NCBI GenBank assembly: GCA_937942965.1 | Contig: CALDGN010000150.1 | Coordinates: forward strand, 1 to 23,915 | DNA length: 23,915 nucleotides | Source: an uncultured Acidimicrobiales bacterium | GTDB lineage: Bacteria > Actinomycetota > Acidimicrobiia > Acidimicrobiales > UBA10347 | Reading direction: 5' to 3' | Shown: positions 1 through 7,532 of the stretch, one piece after another | How the letters are laid out: each line of letters opens with the position of its first letter | Numbering within the stretch: position 1 is the first letter of the stretch | Made by a program: the position numbers and the translations under genes | Notes under the pieces: generated by a model | What the model was told of the DNA's origin: nothing | The model's input: the letters and a program-made list of their open reading frames with translations, nothing else | Databases searched by the model: none

Positions 1-16
1 CTTGGGAGAGTTTGTC

Positions 17-409
17 ATGTCTTCACTTCGCAGCGCACTTGTACTTGCGCTGGGATTCGCAATGTTGCTCATCGGTTTCGCAGGCCCTGCCTCGGCACAA
101 GATGACGCCTATCCCGTTGTGGTGCCTGCGCCGCAGCCGGATCCAGGCCCGTTCGCCAACGCACCGGGCGCGCTGTCCGGCACGCAAGCCGACTTGCTCG
201 GTGGCGCCGGAGCACTCAACCTCTCTGACAACGCTGCGGCGTTCCAGCGCCCACTGGCAGCCGCTGCTGCTGGTACCGGCGGTGGCACGGGTGGCGGTAA
301 CGGTCAGCTCGCGTTCACGGGCGCTGAGTCGAGCGTGTTGGCCGCAGCTGGCTTCACCCTCGTCCTCGCTGGCGGCGCAGCCGTCGTCGTGAGCCGTCGC
401 CGGGACTAA
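17..409 (+). CDS. Small secreted LAxTG cell-wall-anchored protein
   Basis: A 130-residue secreted surface protein of unknown function. Residues 1-27 form a signal peptide: a short basic N-terminus, a hydrophobic core, and an A-S-A site before Q28. The middle is Pro/Ala/Gly-rich with a Gly-Thr linker at about 87-96. The C-terminus is a sorting signal: LAFTG at 98-102, a hydrophobic stretch at about 106-125, and an Arg-rich tail (SRRRD). LAxTG, rather than LPxTG, is the motif recognised by actinobacterial class E sortases, so the protein is probably cut between Thr and Gly and attached to peptidoglycan. No sortase gene lies in the window. I chose the ATG at 17 because GGGAGAG at 4-10 is a well-placed ribosome binding site; an in-frame TTG at 2 would only lengthen the signal peptide. 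The mature part is under 75 residues, too small for a classical adhesin domain. Role unknown. Confidence 0.85.
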   Translation: MSSLRSALVLALGFAMLLIGFAGPASAQDDAYPVVVPAPQPDPGPFANAPGALSGTQADLLGGAGALNLSDNAAAFQRPLAAAAAGTGGGTGGGNGQLAFTGAESSVLAAAGFTLVLAGGAAVVVSRRRD

Positions 410-458
410 TCCCACGGCGCAAGCCAAACAGATCTGAGAGCCAAACAATCTGAAGGAG

Positions 459-494
459 AGCGCCGGGCACACGCCCGGCGCTTTCACGTTTTCT
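459..494. terminator. Strong hairpin terminator between convergent genes
   Basis: A perfect 10-bp GC-rich inverted repeat (459-468 with 473-482, loop ACAC) is followed on the plus strand by TTTCACGTTTT. It starts 50 bases after the LAxTG gene stop, and the stop codon of the minus-strand NUDIX gene (484-486) lies just beyond it. It probably ends transcription in both directions. Confidence 0.85.
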
Positions 495-1002
495 GCTCGT
501 CTTCGTTGTGGGGGTTCTGTTCGTTCTGAGCCAGCTGGTCGATCAGCCGCTCAACGAAGACCACCTGGGCCGGGTTCAGCAGCTCGGCCGCCGTTGACGG
601 CGTAACCCATCGGGCCTCGTCGACTTCGGGGACATCGATCATGCGGCCCGACTTCGGCGGCCATTGCATCGAGAACGTGTTCGACACGATGGCGTCGGTA
701 TCCAGGTCGCCCTCGACGGCCCAAGCGACGATGCGCTTGCCGCTCTTGAGTCGGGTGTCACCAAGCTCGATCCACGGCAGTGGGGGAGGCTCGCTCCCGA
801 GCTCCTCTGCGAACTCTCGGCGGGCGGCTTTGGCGCCGTCCTCGGCATCAGGGTCGAACTCGCCCTTGGGGATCGACCACGCACCCTCGTGCTTGCGAGC
901 CCAGAACGGGCCGCCGGGGTGCACGATCAGCACCTCGATCTCGCCCGCCGCACCGTCGCTATCAGCACGCCACAACATCACGCCAGCGCTCGTGGCTGCC
1001 AC
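484..1002 (-). CDS. NUDIX hydrolase (COG4119-like)
   Basis: A 172-residue NUDIX-fold pyrophosphohydrolase, probably cleaving a nucleoside-diphosphate-linked substrate; the true substrate is unknown. The N-terminal half has the signature of the COG4119 group: S-A-G-V-M-L-W-R, then V-H-P-G-G-P-F-W-A-R-K, then A-W-S-I-P-K-G-E. The NUDIX box runs from the G of KGE to REFAEELG and keeps the R-E-x-x-E-E metal-binding core, but has six rather than five residues between the first Gly and the first box Glu. Translation starts at GTG 1002, preceded by GAGGA, which overlaps the stop region of the DUF429 gene six bases upstream, so the two are co-transcribed and probably coupled. It is the last gene of a three-gene minus-strand operon. 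Confidence 0.88.
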   Translation of the reverse strand: MAATSAGVMLWRADSDGAAGEIEVLIVHPGGPFWARKHEGAWSIPKGEFDPDAEDGAKAARREFAEELGSEPPPLPWIELGDTRLKSGKRIVAWAVEGDLDTDAIVSNTFSMQWPPKSGRMIDVPEVDEARWVTPSTAAELLNPAQVVFVERLIDQLAQNEQNPHNEDEQKT

Positions 1003-1008
1003 CGTTCC

Positions 1009-1713
1009 TCAGATCCTGATCGACTGTTCGAAGCCCTCATCGTCGCGACCCGATGGGCCGAGCACAAGCGCAGTGCCGTTGAGCACACGAAGCGCAGACC
1101 AACAGGCTGCGACCGCGTCGAGCACATCGTCGACCGGAACCTTCTCGGGCGACTCGAGCAAAAGATCATCGAGCGTCGGGAACAGTGGGCGCAATGCGCG
1201 AAGACGCTCGGCGACGCCACGAGCGGACTTCTTCGACGCCAACGGTTCACCGCCGTTCAGTTCGGCAAAGGCCGTCTCGGGGTGCGTCTCGAACCATCGC
1301 TCGATCGCCGGATGGCCAGGCAACGTCTCCCGCAGCTCTCGCACCGAGCCAGCCAATCCCCACGCCTGGGCCGAAATGCCAGGCCCGTCGTGAGCCCGGT
1401 TCACGTCGGTCGCTTCGGCTCGATCCTTGGCCAGGATCGCCGCACGGGTCGGACTGATGAACACCGAGCTGGCTGCCCGACCGAGCCGAGCTCGCAGCTC
1501 GGCCTCGGCGTCGCGTCGGCCACGGACCGGCAGCGCCATCGGCATGTCGACCGCCACCACGTCGCATCCATTGGTGGTCTCGAGGGCATCGCTCGTTGTC
1601 TCTGCAGCCGCAAGCGTCAGCGAAGATCCTGCGAGCTGGGCAATGATCCAGCCGCCACGCCACCGGTCAATTCCAGCGACTGCCTGGCCCTTGGCGGTCC
1701 GAAGCGTGGCCAC
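1009..1713 (-). CDS. DUF429 family protein (RNase H-like fold)
   Basis: About 234 residues matching the DUF429 family, predicted RNase H-like nucleases with no firmly established substrate. Family landmarks are in order: A-G-I-D-x-W-R-G-G-W near residue 16 (D16 would be the first carboxylate), D-V-V-A-V-D-M-P-M-A-L-P, the R-x-R-R-D-A-E stretch leading to S-S-V-F-I-S-P-T-R, H-P-E-T-A-F near the middle, the K-K-S-A-R-G-V-A-E-R-L helix, and D-D-V-L-D-A-V-A-A-C near the end. The frame stays open upstream into the preceding gene, but GTG at 1713, just after the upstream TGA (1716-1718), fits the family N-terminus best. No strong ribosome binding site is visible, consistent with coupling to the upstream gene. 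It lies between the cyclotransferase-like lipoprotein and the NUDIX gene; no shared pathway is obvious. Confidence 0.82.
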   Translation of the reverse strand: MATLRTAKGQAVAGIDRWRGGWIIAQLAGSSLTLAAAETTSDALETTNGCDVVAVDMPMALPVRGRRDAEAELRARLGRAASSVFISPTRAAILAKDRAEATDVNRAHDGPGISAQAWGLAGSVRELRETLPGHPAIERWFETHPETAFAELNGGEPLASKKSARGVAERLRALRPLFPTLDDLLLESPEKVPVDDVLDAVAACWSALRVLNGTALVLGPSGRDDEGFEQSIRI

Positions 1714-1715
1714 CG

Positions 1716-2735
1716 TCAGTTCGTGACGCCGTCGCTGATGAACCGCACCCGGTACATCGTCGGCCAGAACTTGCCGGTGACGAGCCACGTGGCCGTCTCG
1801 GCGTCCCAGGCGATGCCGTTCAAGACCTCGGTCGGCGTCACGCGTGGCTGCTCCAGGGCAGAGGCATCGACGATGCCATCGACGAAACCGGTCTCGGGAT
1901 CGATCCGCACGATGAAGTCCGTCCGATACACGTTGGCCCAGACCTTGCCATCAATGCATTCCAGCTCATTGAGCGAAGCGATCGGCGTGCCCGACTGCGT
2001 CACGCTGATCCGACCGATCAACTCGAACGTCGCGGGGTCACGGAAGTACAGATTCTCGCTGCCATCGGTCATCACGAGCCGATCGCCGTCATAACAAAGG
2101 CCCCAACCCTGGCCCTCGTAGCTGACCTCGCGCAGGAACTCGAACGTCTCGGCGTCCCACCAGAATGCACGCTGGTCCTGCCAGGTGATCTGAATCAGCT
2201 CGTCACCAACTCGCGTGAGACCCTCGCCGAACACCGTGCCGGGAGCGTCGGCGCGCTGCACGACTTCGCCCGTGTCGATGTCGATCCGGCGCACGTCGCT
2301 CTCGTAGACGACATCGCCATCGGGGTGCCCCTGACGCCCGGTGCTCTCCAGAAGCTGACCGTCCATGACTTCGAGGCCCTGGGTATAGGCAGTGATGTCG
2401 TGGGGATAGGTCGCAATGACCTCAGGACGAAGGAACTCGATCGCGCCAGGCGGAAGCGCAACCGTCGGCGTCGGCCCAGGGTCGGACGCCTCGGTCTGTG
2501 CCGCGTCGTCAGTCGTGGTTGCGTCGGCTGTGTCCGTGTCCACGTCTTGCGACGTCGCTCCCGAGTCCGTTGCGGCATCGGCCGTGGGCTGGGCGAGGAC
2601 GATGTCGCCGCCCTCTGGCGTCGCTGCAGTCGCCAGCAAACCGGTGTCGCTGCTGCCGCCGCACGCCGTAGCGAACAAGGCAATCGCGAGCGCCGAAGCG
2701 GCTAATCGGGACAGAACGGAGTGGTCGGGGCGCAC
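1716..2735 (-). CDS. Glutamine cyclotransferase-like lipoprotein
   Basis: A 339-residue exported lipoprotein of the bacterial glutaminyl-peptide cyclotransferase family (a five-bladed beta-propeller that converts N-terminal Gln to pyroglutamate). Residues 1-24 are a lipoprotein signal peptide with lipobox F-A-T-A-C (C25), followed by a low-complexity Thr/Ala/Asp linker to about residue 92. The catalytic-domain hallmarks follow in order: A-Y-T-Q-G-L-E, F-G-E-G-L-T, L-N-E-L-E-C-I-D-G-K-V-W-A-N-V-Y-R-T-D, G-F-V-D, and V-L-N-G-I-A-W-D with T-G-K-F-W-P-T-M-Y near the end. It was placed by these motifs; activity is inferred from the family. The GTG start at 2735 overlaps a GGAGG too close to act as its binding site; CACACT six bases upstream could be a weak -10 for a leaderless message. 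First gene of the operon. Confidence 0.87.
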   Translation of the reverse strand: MRPDHSVLSRLAASALAIALFATACGGSSDTGLLATAATPEGGDIVLAQPTADAATDSGATSQDVDTDTADATTTDDAAQTEASDPGPTPTVALPPGAIEFLRPEVIATYPHDITAYTQGLEVMDGQLLESTGRQGHPDGDVVYESDVRRIDIDTGEVVQRADAPGTVFGEGLTRVGDELIQITWQDQRAFWWDAETFEFLREVSYEGQGWGLCYDGDRLVMTDGSENLYFRDPATFELIGRISVTQSGTPIASLNELECIDGKVWANVYRTDFIVRIDPETGFVDGIVDASALEQPRVTPTEVLNGIAWDAETATWLVTGKFWPTMYRVRFISDGVTN

Positions 2736-2867
2736 CTCCGAAGTGTGGCGCCTCCGCGCCCGAATGCGGGGTCACCTCTTCCGGTTCAGGAGATGCCCAT
2801 CTCGGATACGCATAGAGGTCGGCCGTCGACTAACGTCGCAACAGTTCACACATGTGGGGAGAAACAA

Positions 2868-5183
2868 GTGGCAGCTGCTGGTTCGATTCTTGGCAACGCC
2901 GTCCTTCGCAAGGAAGACCCCGGTCTCCTGCGCGGCGACAACGATTACTTCGATGACCTAAAGATTGCATCCAAGGCCGTGGCCTTCGTGCGCTCAGACA
3001 TTGCGCACGGCACGATCAACTCGATCAATCTTGGTGACTCCGAGTCGATGCCCGGCGTGATCGCCGTGTACACGTCGGACAACACCGACCTTCCGGGGTG
3101 CAAGGGCTTCGACGCCTTCCCCGATGCGATGGATCGACCACCGCTCGCCAAGGGCAAGGTCCGCTTCGTCGGTGACATCATTGCGATGGTCGTCGCCGAG
3201 ACCCAGACCCAAGCCATCGACGCTGCGGCCGAGATCTACGCCGACATCGACTCGCTCGATGTCGTCATCGACCTCGAAACCGCTGCTGGCGGGGCACTGC
3301 TCTTCGACGACACCGAGAGCAACGTCTGCTTTGCGACGAACTTCCCCGTTGGCGAAGACGGCGCTCCTGTCGAAGTCGACGCGCTTGCCGGGGCCGAACA
3401 CGTCGCGACCGTCAAGATGCTCACCCAGCGCCTCGCGGGCGCACCGATGGAAGCCAACGGTTGTGTGGCCATCCCGAACGAGCCAGAGGGCGGGCTGACC
3501 ATGTGGGTCTCCCACCAGGCGCCGCACGGGATCCAGCCTGCGATTGCTGCGCTCTGTGGCTTCGCCGAAGAAGACCACGACAAGGTCCGCGTCGTGACCC
3601 CATGGGTCGGCGGTGGCTTCGGCCCCAAGGCTGCGTTCTACGTCGAGTACTTCCTCACCTGTTACGCCGCCAAGGCGCTCGGCACGCCGGTCAAGTGGAC
3701 CGAGCTGCGCAGCGAGAACATGGTGTCGATGTGCCATGGCCGTGCCATGGTCATGGAAGCCAAGCTTGGCCTGACCAAAGAAGGCAAGATCACCGGCTAC
3801 GAAGCCAACGTGACCGCCGATGCTGGTGCGTACCCGGCCCTCGGCGCCATCCTGCCGATGCTGACCCAGCTGCTCGCACCGGCCGTCTACGAGGTTCCCC
3901 AGATCAAGTTCTCTGGCATCTCGGTGCTGACGAACACGACCTTCATCGGTGCCTACCGCGGTGCTGGTCGTCCCGAAGCCACCCAGCTGTTCGAGCGAGT
4001 TCTCGACGTTGCTGCCGGTGAGCTCGACATCGATCCGGGCGAGATCCGTCGCATGAACTTCCTCCAGCCCGAGGACTTCCCGCTCACCACGGTGACCGGC
4101 GCCAACTACGACAGTGGCGAGTACGAAAAAGCCCTCGACGCGGCGCTCGAAGCCGCTGGCTACAGCGACCTCCGCGCCCAGCAGCAGGCCCGCCGCGAAT
4201 CCGGCGATCCAAAGCAGCTCGGCATTGGCGTCTCGGCCTATGTCGAAACGACCGCCCCGATCGGTCTCCACGTTGAGTGGACCAAGGTCGCCGTCACCGA
4301 CGAAGGCGAAATCGAGCTCTACGCCGGTACTTCGGTGCACGGTCAGGGCCACGACACGGCCTTCTCGATGATCGCCAGCTCGATCCTCGGCGTTCCGATG
4401 GACAAGATCAGCCACTTTGACTCCGACACTGCGTCGGTGCCTCGTGGCTCGGGCACGCTCGGCTCCCGCTCGCTGCAGACGGCCGGTTCCGGCATCTACG
4501 TCGGCTCCGAAAAGGTCCTCGAAAAGGCCAAGACCCTCGCTGCTCACCTGCTCGAAGCAAGTGTCGACGATATGGAAACCACCGGAGACGGCCTCGCCGT
4601 CGCCGGTGTGCCGACCTCGTCGCTCACCTGGGCTGAGCTCGCCGTCGCGGCCAAGGACGAGAGCAAGCTTCCCGAAGGCATGGAGCCAGGGCTCGCTCAC
4701 GAGCACGACTTCGACGGTCAAGACTCGACCTACCCGTTCGGCGCTCACGTGAGCGTCGTCGAGGTCGACACCGAGACCGGTGGCGTCGAGATGCTTCGCC
4801 ACATCGCCGTCGACGACTGCGGCACCATCCTGAACCCGGTCCTTGTGACCGGCCAGCAGCATGGTGGTATCGCTCAGGGTGCTGCACAGGTGCTCTACGA
4901 ACACGTCCACTACGACGAGTACGGCAACCCACAGGCCGGCAACTTCATGGACTACCTCGTGCCGGCAGCCACCGAGCTGCCGAGCTTCGAGACCTCGAAC
5001 ACCGAGACCGCTTCGCCCCGCAACCCGCTGGGTGCCAAGGGCATCGGCGAGTCCGGCACGATCGGCTCGACGCCGGCGCTGCACAACGCAGTCGTCGACG
5101 CAGTGTCGCATCTGGGTGTGACCCACATCGACATGCCGTGCACGCCACAGGCGATCTTCAACGCCATCAACAGCGCAAGCTGA
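2868..5183 (+). CDS. Molybdenum hydroxylase large subunit, form II CoxL-like
   Basis: A 771-residue large subunit of the xanthine oxidase/aerobic CO dehydrogenase family, which carries the molybdopterin-cytosine-dinucleotide cofactor. The loop over the Mo site reads A-Y-R-G-A-G-R (residues 362-368), the signature of form II CoxL proteins; true CO dehydrogenase (form I) has A-Y-x-C-S-F-R. The catalytic Glu is in G-I-G-E (E728), and V-G-G-G-F-G-P-K is the usual cofactor-binding segment. The substrate is therefore probably an aldehyde, purine or other heterocycle rather than CO, but cannot be read from sequence. GTG 2868 is preferred because GGGGAGA lies seven bases ahead and translation begins with the family's N-terminus; longer in-frame starts add unrelated residues. 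No medium (FAD) or small (2Fe-2S) subunit gene is adjacent. Confidence 0.92.
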   Translation: MAAAGSILGNAVLRKEDPGLLRGDNDYFDDLKIASKAVAFVRSDIAHGTINSINLGDSESMPGVIAVYTSDNTDLPGCKGFDAFPDAMDRPPLAKGKVRFVGDIIAMVVAETQTQAIDAAAEIYADIDSLDVVIDLETAAGGALLFDDTESNVCFATNFPVGEDGAPVEVDALAGAEHVATVKMLTQRLAGAPMEANGCVAIPNEPEGGLTMWVSHQAPHGIQPAIAALCGFAEEDHDKVRVVTPWVGGGFGPKAAFYVEYFLTCYAAKALGTPVKWTELRSENMVSMCHGRAMVMEAKLGLTKEGKITGYEANVTADAGAYPALGAILPMLTQLLAPAVYEVPQIKFSGISVLTNTTFIGAYRGAGRPEATQLFERVLDVAAGELDIDPGEIRRMNFLQPEDFPLTTVTGANYDSGEYEKALDAALEAAGYSDLRAQQQARRESGDPKQLGIGVSAYVETTAPIGLHVEWTKVAVTDEGEIELYAGTSVHGQGHDTAFSMIASSILGVPMDKISHFDSDTASVPRGSGTLGSRSLQTAGSGIYVGSEKVLEKAKTLAAHLLEASVDDMETTGDGLAVAGVPTSSLTWAELAVAAKDESKLPEGMEPGLAHEHDFDGQDSTYPFGAHVSVVEVDTETGGVEMLRHIAVDDCGTILNPVLVTGQQHGGIAQGAAQVLYEHVHYDEYGNPQAGNFMDYLVPAATELPSFETSNTETASPRNPLGAKGIGESGTIGSTPALHNAVVDAVSHLGVTHIDMPCTPQAIFNAINSAS

Positions 5184-5199
5184 CGGCCTAGTGAACTGA

Positions 5200-5306
5200 C
5201 CGAAGCCGGGTCGTCCCACCGCTTGCCAGTGCGGACGCCCCGGCTTCGTCGCGTCCGGCGCCTGGAGTCGCACCTAGAACCGGTTCACGGGGTCGCACCT
5301 GCGACC
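5200..5306. repeat. Intergenic palindromes between convergent genes
   Basis: The 158-base gap between two convergent genes holds several inverted repeats. The first is a perfect 10-bp stem (5201-5210 with 5239-5248) whose 28-base loop contains a smaller CCGC/GCGG hairpin; it lacks a clear T-run. The second is the palindrome GAACCGGTTC (5277-5286). The third is GGTCGCA-CC-TGCGACC (5291-5306). The 9-mer GTCGCACCT occurs twice (5267-5275 and 5292-5300). The first may act as a terminator for both genes; the others could belong to a dispersed extragenic element. Confidence 0.5.
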
Positions 5307-5341
5307 GCTTCATCCGTGCGTGTGCGGTGGCGTCGGCGTGC

Positions 5342-6523
5342 CTAGTCGGCGAGTTCGGCGAGGATCTCGGCGCTGTGCTCACCGAGTTCGGGGGCATGGC
5401 CTCGGGGCGCGACCACGGTCCGAGAGAAGTCGACGGGTGTCGCCACCATCGTGCTTGTGCCGCCGAATCCATCGGGCACCTCGATCAACCCACCCGACCC
5501 GGCAAGTTGCGGATCAGCCAGCAGGTCATCGAGGGTGTTGATCGGACACCAGAAGAAGTCGGGTTCGTGCTCGGCACGAGCAACGAGCTCATCGAAGCTC
5601 AGCTTGGCGAACTCGGCATCGATGGTGGCGATGAGCGCTTCCGCATTGATGCGACGATCGGTTGGAGTTGCATAGCGCGCATCTTCGACCAGGGCGTCGA
5701 GTGCGAGTAGTCGGCACAGCGGCGCCCAGTGGCGTTCGGGGTCCACGCCGATGACCCAGATCCAGCGGTCGTCGCCGAGGCGGTAGTTGTTCGCCGTGGG
5801 GCTCGACGCGATGCGTCGGTCGTTGTTGCCGATGTCGGTGCCCCACATGAGCTTCGTGTTGAGATCGAAGCTGATCGTGTACATCCCCTCGCGGAACAGC
5901 GAGGTCGAGATCAGCTGGCCGAGTCCGGACTTGGTCCGCTCGAACAGGGCCGCGCTGATTGCCCCGGCGCAGGCGAGTCCGGTGTTGTGATCGCCCATGC
6001 CGCCGCGTTGGAACGGCGGCACTTGGCCGGGCGCGGTCAGCAGCGAGGCGATCCCGGAACGCGACCAGAACGCGGCGATGTCGAACGCGGGCCGATCAGC
6101 ATCGGGACCTTCTCGTCCGAAGCCGGTGATGTGGCCGTAGACCAAGGTGGGAAAGCGCTCGCTGAGCGTCTCGTAGTCGAGCCCCAGCCGCTCGAGCCCT
6201 CCCCGGCGAACGTTGGTGACGAAGACATCGGCCTCTGCGATCAGATCGAGAGCGACGGCGATTCCCTCGTCGGTTTGCAGGTCGAGCATGATCGATCGCT
6301 TCGACCGGTTGTCCTGTTCGAAGATCGGATTCGAGGGAAGCTCGCCGCCGAGGATGGCGTGGAACAGCCGTGACGGGTCCCCTTCGGGCGGCTCGATCTT
6401 GATGACGTCGGCGCCCCAGTCGGCCAGAATGCCGCCAGCGGCCGGTCCGGCGATCCAGACACCGAGCTCGACGACCTTGACGCCGGCGAGCGGCCCTGAG
6501 GCGGTCTTGTTCGCGTTCTCCAT
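5342..6523 (-). CDS. CaiB/BaiF family CoA-transferase (class III)
   Basis: A 393-residue class III CoA-transferase, which moves CoA between carboxylic acids through an aspartyl-CoA thioester. Family features: P-L-A-G-V-K-V-V-E-L-G at 11-21, D-W-G-A-D-V-I-K-I-E-P-P at 35-46, the N-R-x-K-R-S-I-x-L-D-L motif at 72-82, T-G-F-G at 133-136, R-P-A-F-D at 144-148, and G-M-G-D-H-N-T-G, whose D178 aligns with the catalytic Asp169 of formyl-CoA transferase. Length is typical. The acyl substrate is unknown; none of the neighbours fixes it. It is transcribed toward the CoxL-like gene and is monocistronic. No ribosome binding site precedes the ATG; instead TAGTGT (6530-6535 on the minus strand) ends six bases before it, suggesting a leaderless message. 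Confidence 0.92.
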   Translation of the reverse strand: MENANKTASGPLAGVKVVELGVWIAGPAAGGILADWGADVIKIEPPEGDPSRLFHAILGGELPSNPIFEQDNRSKRSIMLDLQTDEGIAVALDLIAEADVFVTNVRRGGLERLGLDYETLSERFPTLVYGHITGFGREGPDADRPAFDIAAFWSRSGIASLLTAPGQVPPFQRGGMGDHNTGLACAGAISAALFERTKSGLGQLISTSLFREGMYTISFDLNTKLMWGTDIGNNDRRIASSPTANNYRLGDDRWIWVIGVDPERHWAPLCRLLALDALVEDARYATPTDRRINAEALIATIDAEFAKLSFDELVARAEHEPDFFWCPINTLDDLLADPQLAGSGGLIEVPDGFGGTSTMVATPVDFSRTVVAPRGHAPELGEHSAEILAELAD

Positions 6524-6529
6524 GTCCGG

Positions 6530-6535
6530 ACACTA
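6530..6535 (-). promoter_or_regulatory. Leaderless -10 box for CoA-transferase
   Basis: On the minus strand TAGTGT is followed by six bases and then ATG, so transcription would start at or next to the start codon. No convincing -35 box is visible. Confidence 0.5.
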
Positions 6536-6590
6536 GTGAGCGGGGTTTCTGCCTTCCCAGAACGCTCGACCACTACGGCAGGCGAGACGC

Positions 6591-6624
6591 GAAGAAACCC
6601 CGGCGGTCTTGCCGGGGTTTCTTC
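6591..6624 (-). terminator. 14-bp hairpin terminator after the PII gene
   Basis: A perfect 14-bp inverted repeat (6591-6604 with 6611-6624, 6-base loop). Read on the minus strand, the 3' arm ends GGGGTTTCTTC, giving a U-rich end. It lies 33 bases past the PII stop codon and is nearly symmetrical, so it may also block readthrough from the other side. Confidence 0.88.
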
Positions 6625-6656
6625 AGAGACGTGATGCGCTCAGATGAGCGGGGGAG

Positions 6657-6995
6657 TCAGATTGCGTCGTTGCCGACTTCGCCGGTACGGATACGCACCA
6701 TGGTCGACACGTCGGTCACCCAGATCTTGCCGTCACCGATCTTGCCGGTGCGAGCTGCGTCGGCGACGGTCTGGACGACCTGGTCAGCCTGGCCATCGTC
6801 GACGACGATCTCGAGGCGGGACTTCGGTGTAAACGAGACCTTGTACTCAGTGCCTCGGTACGTCTCGGTATGGCCGCCCTGGCGGCCGTAGCCCTGTGCC
6901 TCGGTGACGGTCATGCCCTGGACGCCGATGCCGTTGAGCTGGGCCTTGATTTCGTCAACCTGGTGAGGCTTGACGACTGCGGTTACGAGCTTCAT
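6657..6995 (-). CDS. glnB: PII nitrogen regulatory protein
   Basis: A 112-residue PII signal-transduction protein, a trimer that senses 2-oxoglutarate and ATP/ADP and controls nitrogen uptake and assimilation. It begins M-K-L-V-T-A-V-V-K-P, has the T-loop with Y51 in R-G-T-E-Y-K-V (the residue modified by uridylylation or, in actinobacteria, adenylylation), and the C-terminal signature T-G-K-I-G-D-G-K-I-W-V, followed by R-I-R-T-G-E. The ATG at 6995 is fixed by the family N-terminus, with AAGGA about ten bases upstream; the longer open frame to 7442 is spurious. Normally glnK/glnB lies beside amtB, glnD or glnA in actinobacteria; here the gene stands alone with its own terminator. GlnB versus GlnK cannot be decided from the sequence alone. 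Confidence 0.96.
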   Translation of the reverse strand: MKLVTAVVKPHQVDEIKAQLNGIGVQGMTVTEAQGYGRQGGHTETYRGTEYKVSFTPKSRLEIVVDDGQADQVVQTVADAARTGKIGDGKIWVTDVSTMVRIRTGEVGNDAI

Positions 6996-7098
6996 GCGAA
7001 CTGAATTCCTTCGTGTTTCGTTCGTGCTGCCACAGAGTAACGCAACATCGCCAAGGAAGCCAGCAAACAGGCAAGTTTCCCTAGGCGTTGGTTGTGTT

Positions 7099-7132
7099 TG
7101 TATCAGTACATTGCGACAAAGTTTGCTACGAT
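7099..7132 (+). promoter_or_regulatory. Promoter/operator region of first GntR gene
   Basis: TACGAT (7127-7132) lies seven bases before the ATG at 7140, a leaderless-type -10. The inverted repeat TGTA-TCAG-TACA (7099-7110) sits around the -35 position and resembles the short GT-AC palindromes bound by YtrA-type GntR regulators, so it may be an autoregulatory operator. Confidence 0.4.
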
Positions 7133-7139
7133 GTTGCTC

Positions 7140-7532
7140 ATGTTGCGTTTGGATCCGTCTACGCCCGTTCCGCCGTTTGAGCAGATCCGAGCCCAAATCG
7201 CGCTGCAGGTCGCCGCTGGTCGCCTCCGTCCGGGGGATCGTTTGCCGACGATTCGCACGCTGGCCGATGAGCTCGATGTGGCTGCGAACACGGTTGCCCG
7301 TGCGTATCGAGAGTTGATCACGACCGGCATTTGCGTCGCGGCCGGCCGTCGGGGCACCTTTGTTGCCGAGGAGCCCCCGGTGGCCTTCGAGGTCGCGACC
7401 CGGTCCGAGGTCCTGTCCGAGGCAGCGGCAGCGTTCGCACAAGCGGCCCGTGAACTCGAGGTGCCGATCGACGAGGCGCTCGAGGCGGTTATCGACGCCA
7501 TGCGCACGCCAACCCGTGCAGCGCAGGGCTAG
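7140..7532 (+). CDS. Short GntR-family regulator (YtrA type)
   Basis: A 130-residue repressor with a GntR winged helix and almost no effector domain, the layout of the YtrA subfamily. It starts M-L-R-L-D-P-S-T-P-V-P-P-F-E-Q-I, has G-R-L-R-P-G-D-R-L-P-T-I-R-T-L-A and N-T-V-A-R-A-Y-R-E-L as the helix-turn-helix, and ends in a short Glu/Ala-rich helix. YtrA-type regulators usually control membrane-protein genes next to them. The next genes here (7667-8585) encode two membrane proteins after a 134-base gap with its own promoter, so they are likely targets. Two in-frame ATGs occur (7131 and 7140); 7140 matches the family start and lies seven bases after TACGAT. Confidence 0.88.
   Translation: MLRLDPSTPVPPFEQIRAQIALQVAAGRLRPGDRLPTIRTLADELDVAANTVARAYRELITTGICVAAGRRGTFVAEEPPVAFEVATRSEVLSEAAAAFAQAARELEVPIDEALEAVIDAMRTPTRAAQG

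Noticed and set aside
664..2094. 476-codon plus-strand frame over the NUDIX, DUF429 and cyclotransferase-like genes
   Set aside because: It is Arg- and Ser-rich, has no motif, and runs across three genes with clear family identity.
2868..5183. Carbon monoxide dehydrogenase catalytic subunit (form I)
   Set aside because: The loop reads A-Y-R-G-A-G-R rather than A-Y-x-C-S-F-R, so CO oxidation is not supported.
2994..5273. 759-codon open frame on the minus strand opposite the CoxL-like gene
   Set aside because: The plus-strand protein has full family motifs. The minus frame is low in complexity and has no domain; GC-rich codon use keeps antisense frames open.
7092..7139. Longer N-terminus for the first GntR protein
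   Set aside because: The extra residues do not match the family start and would include the probable -10 box.
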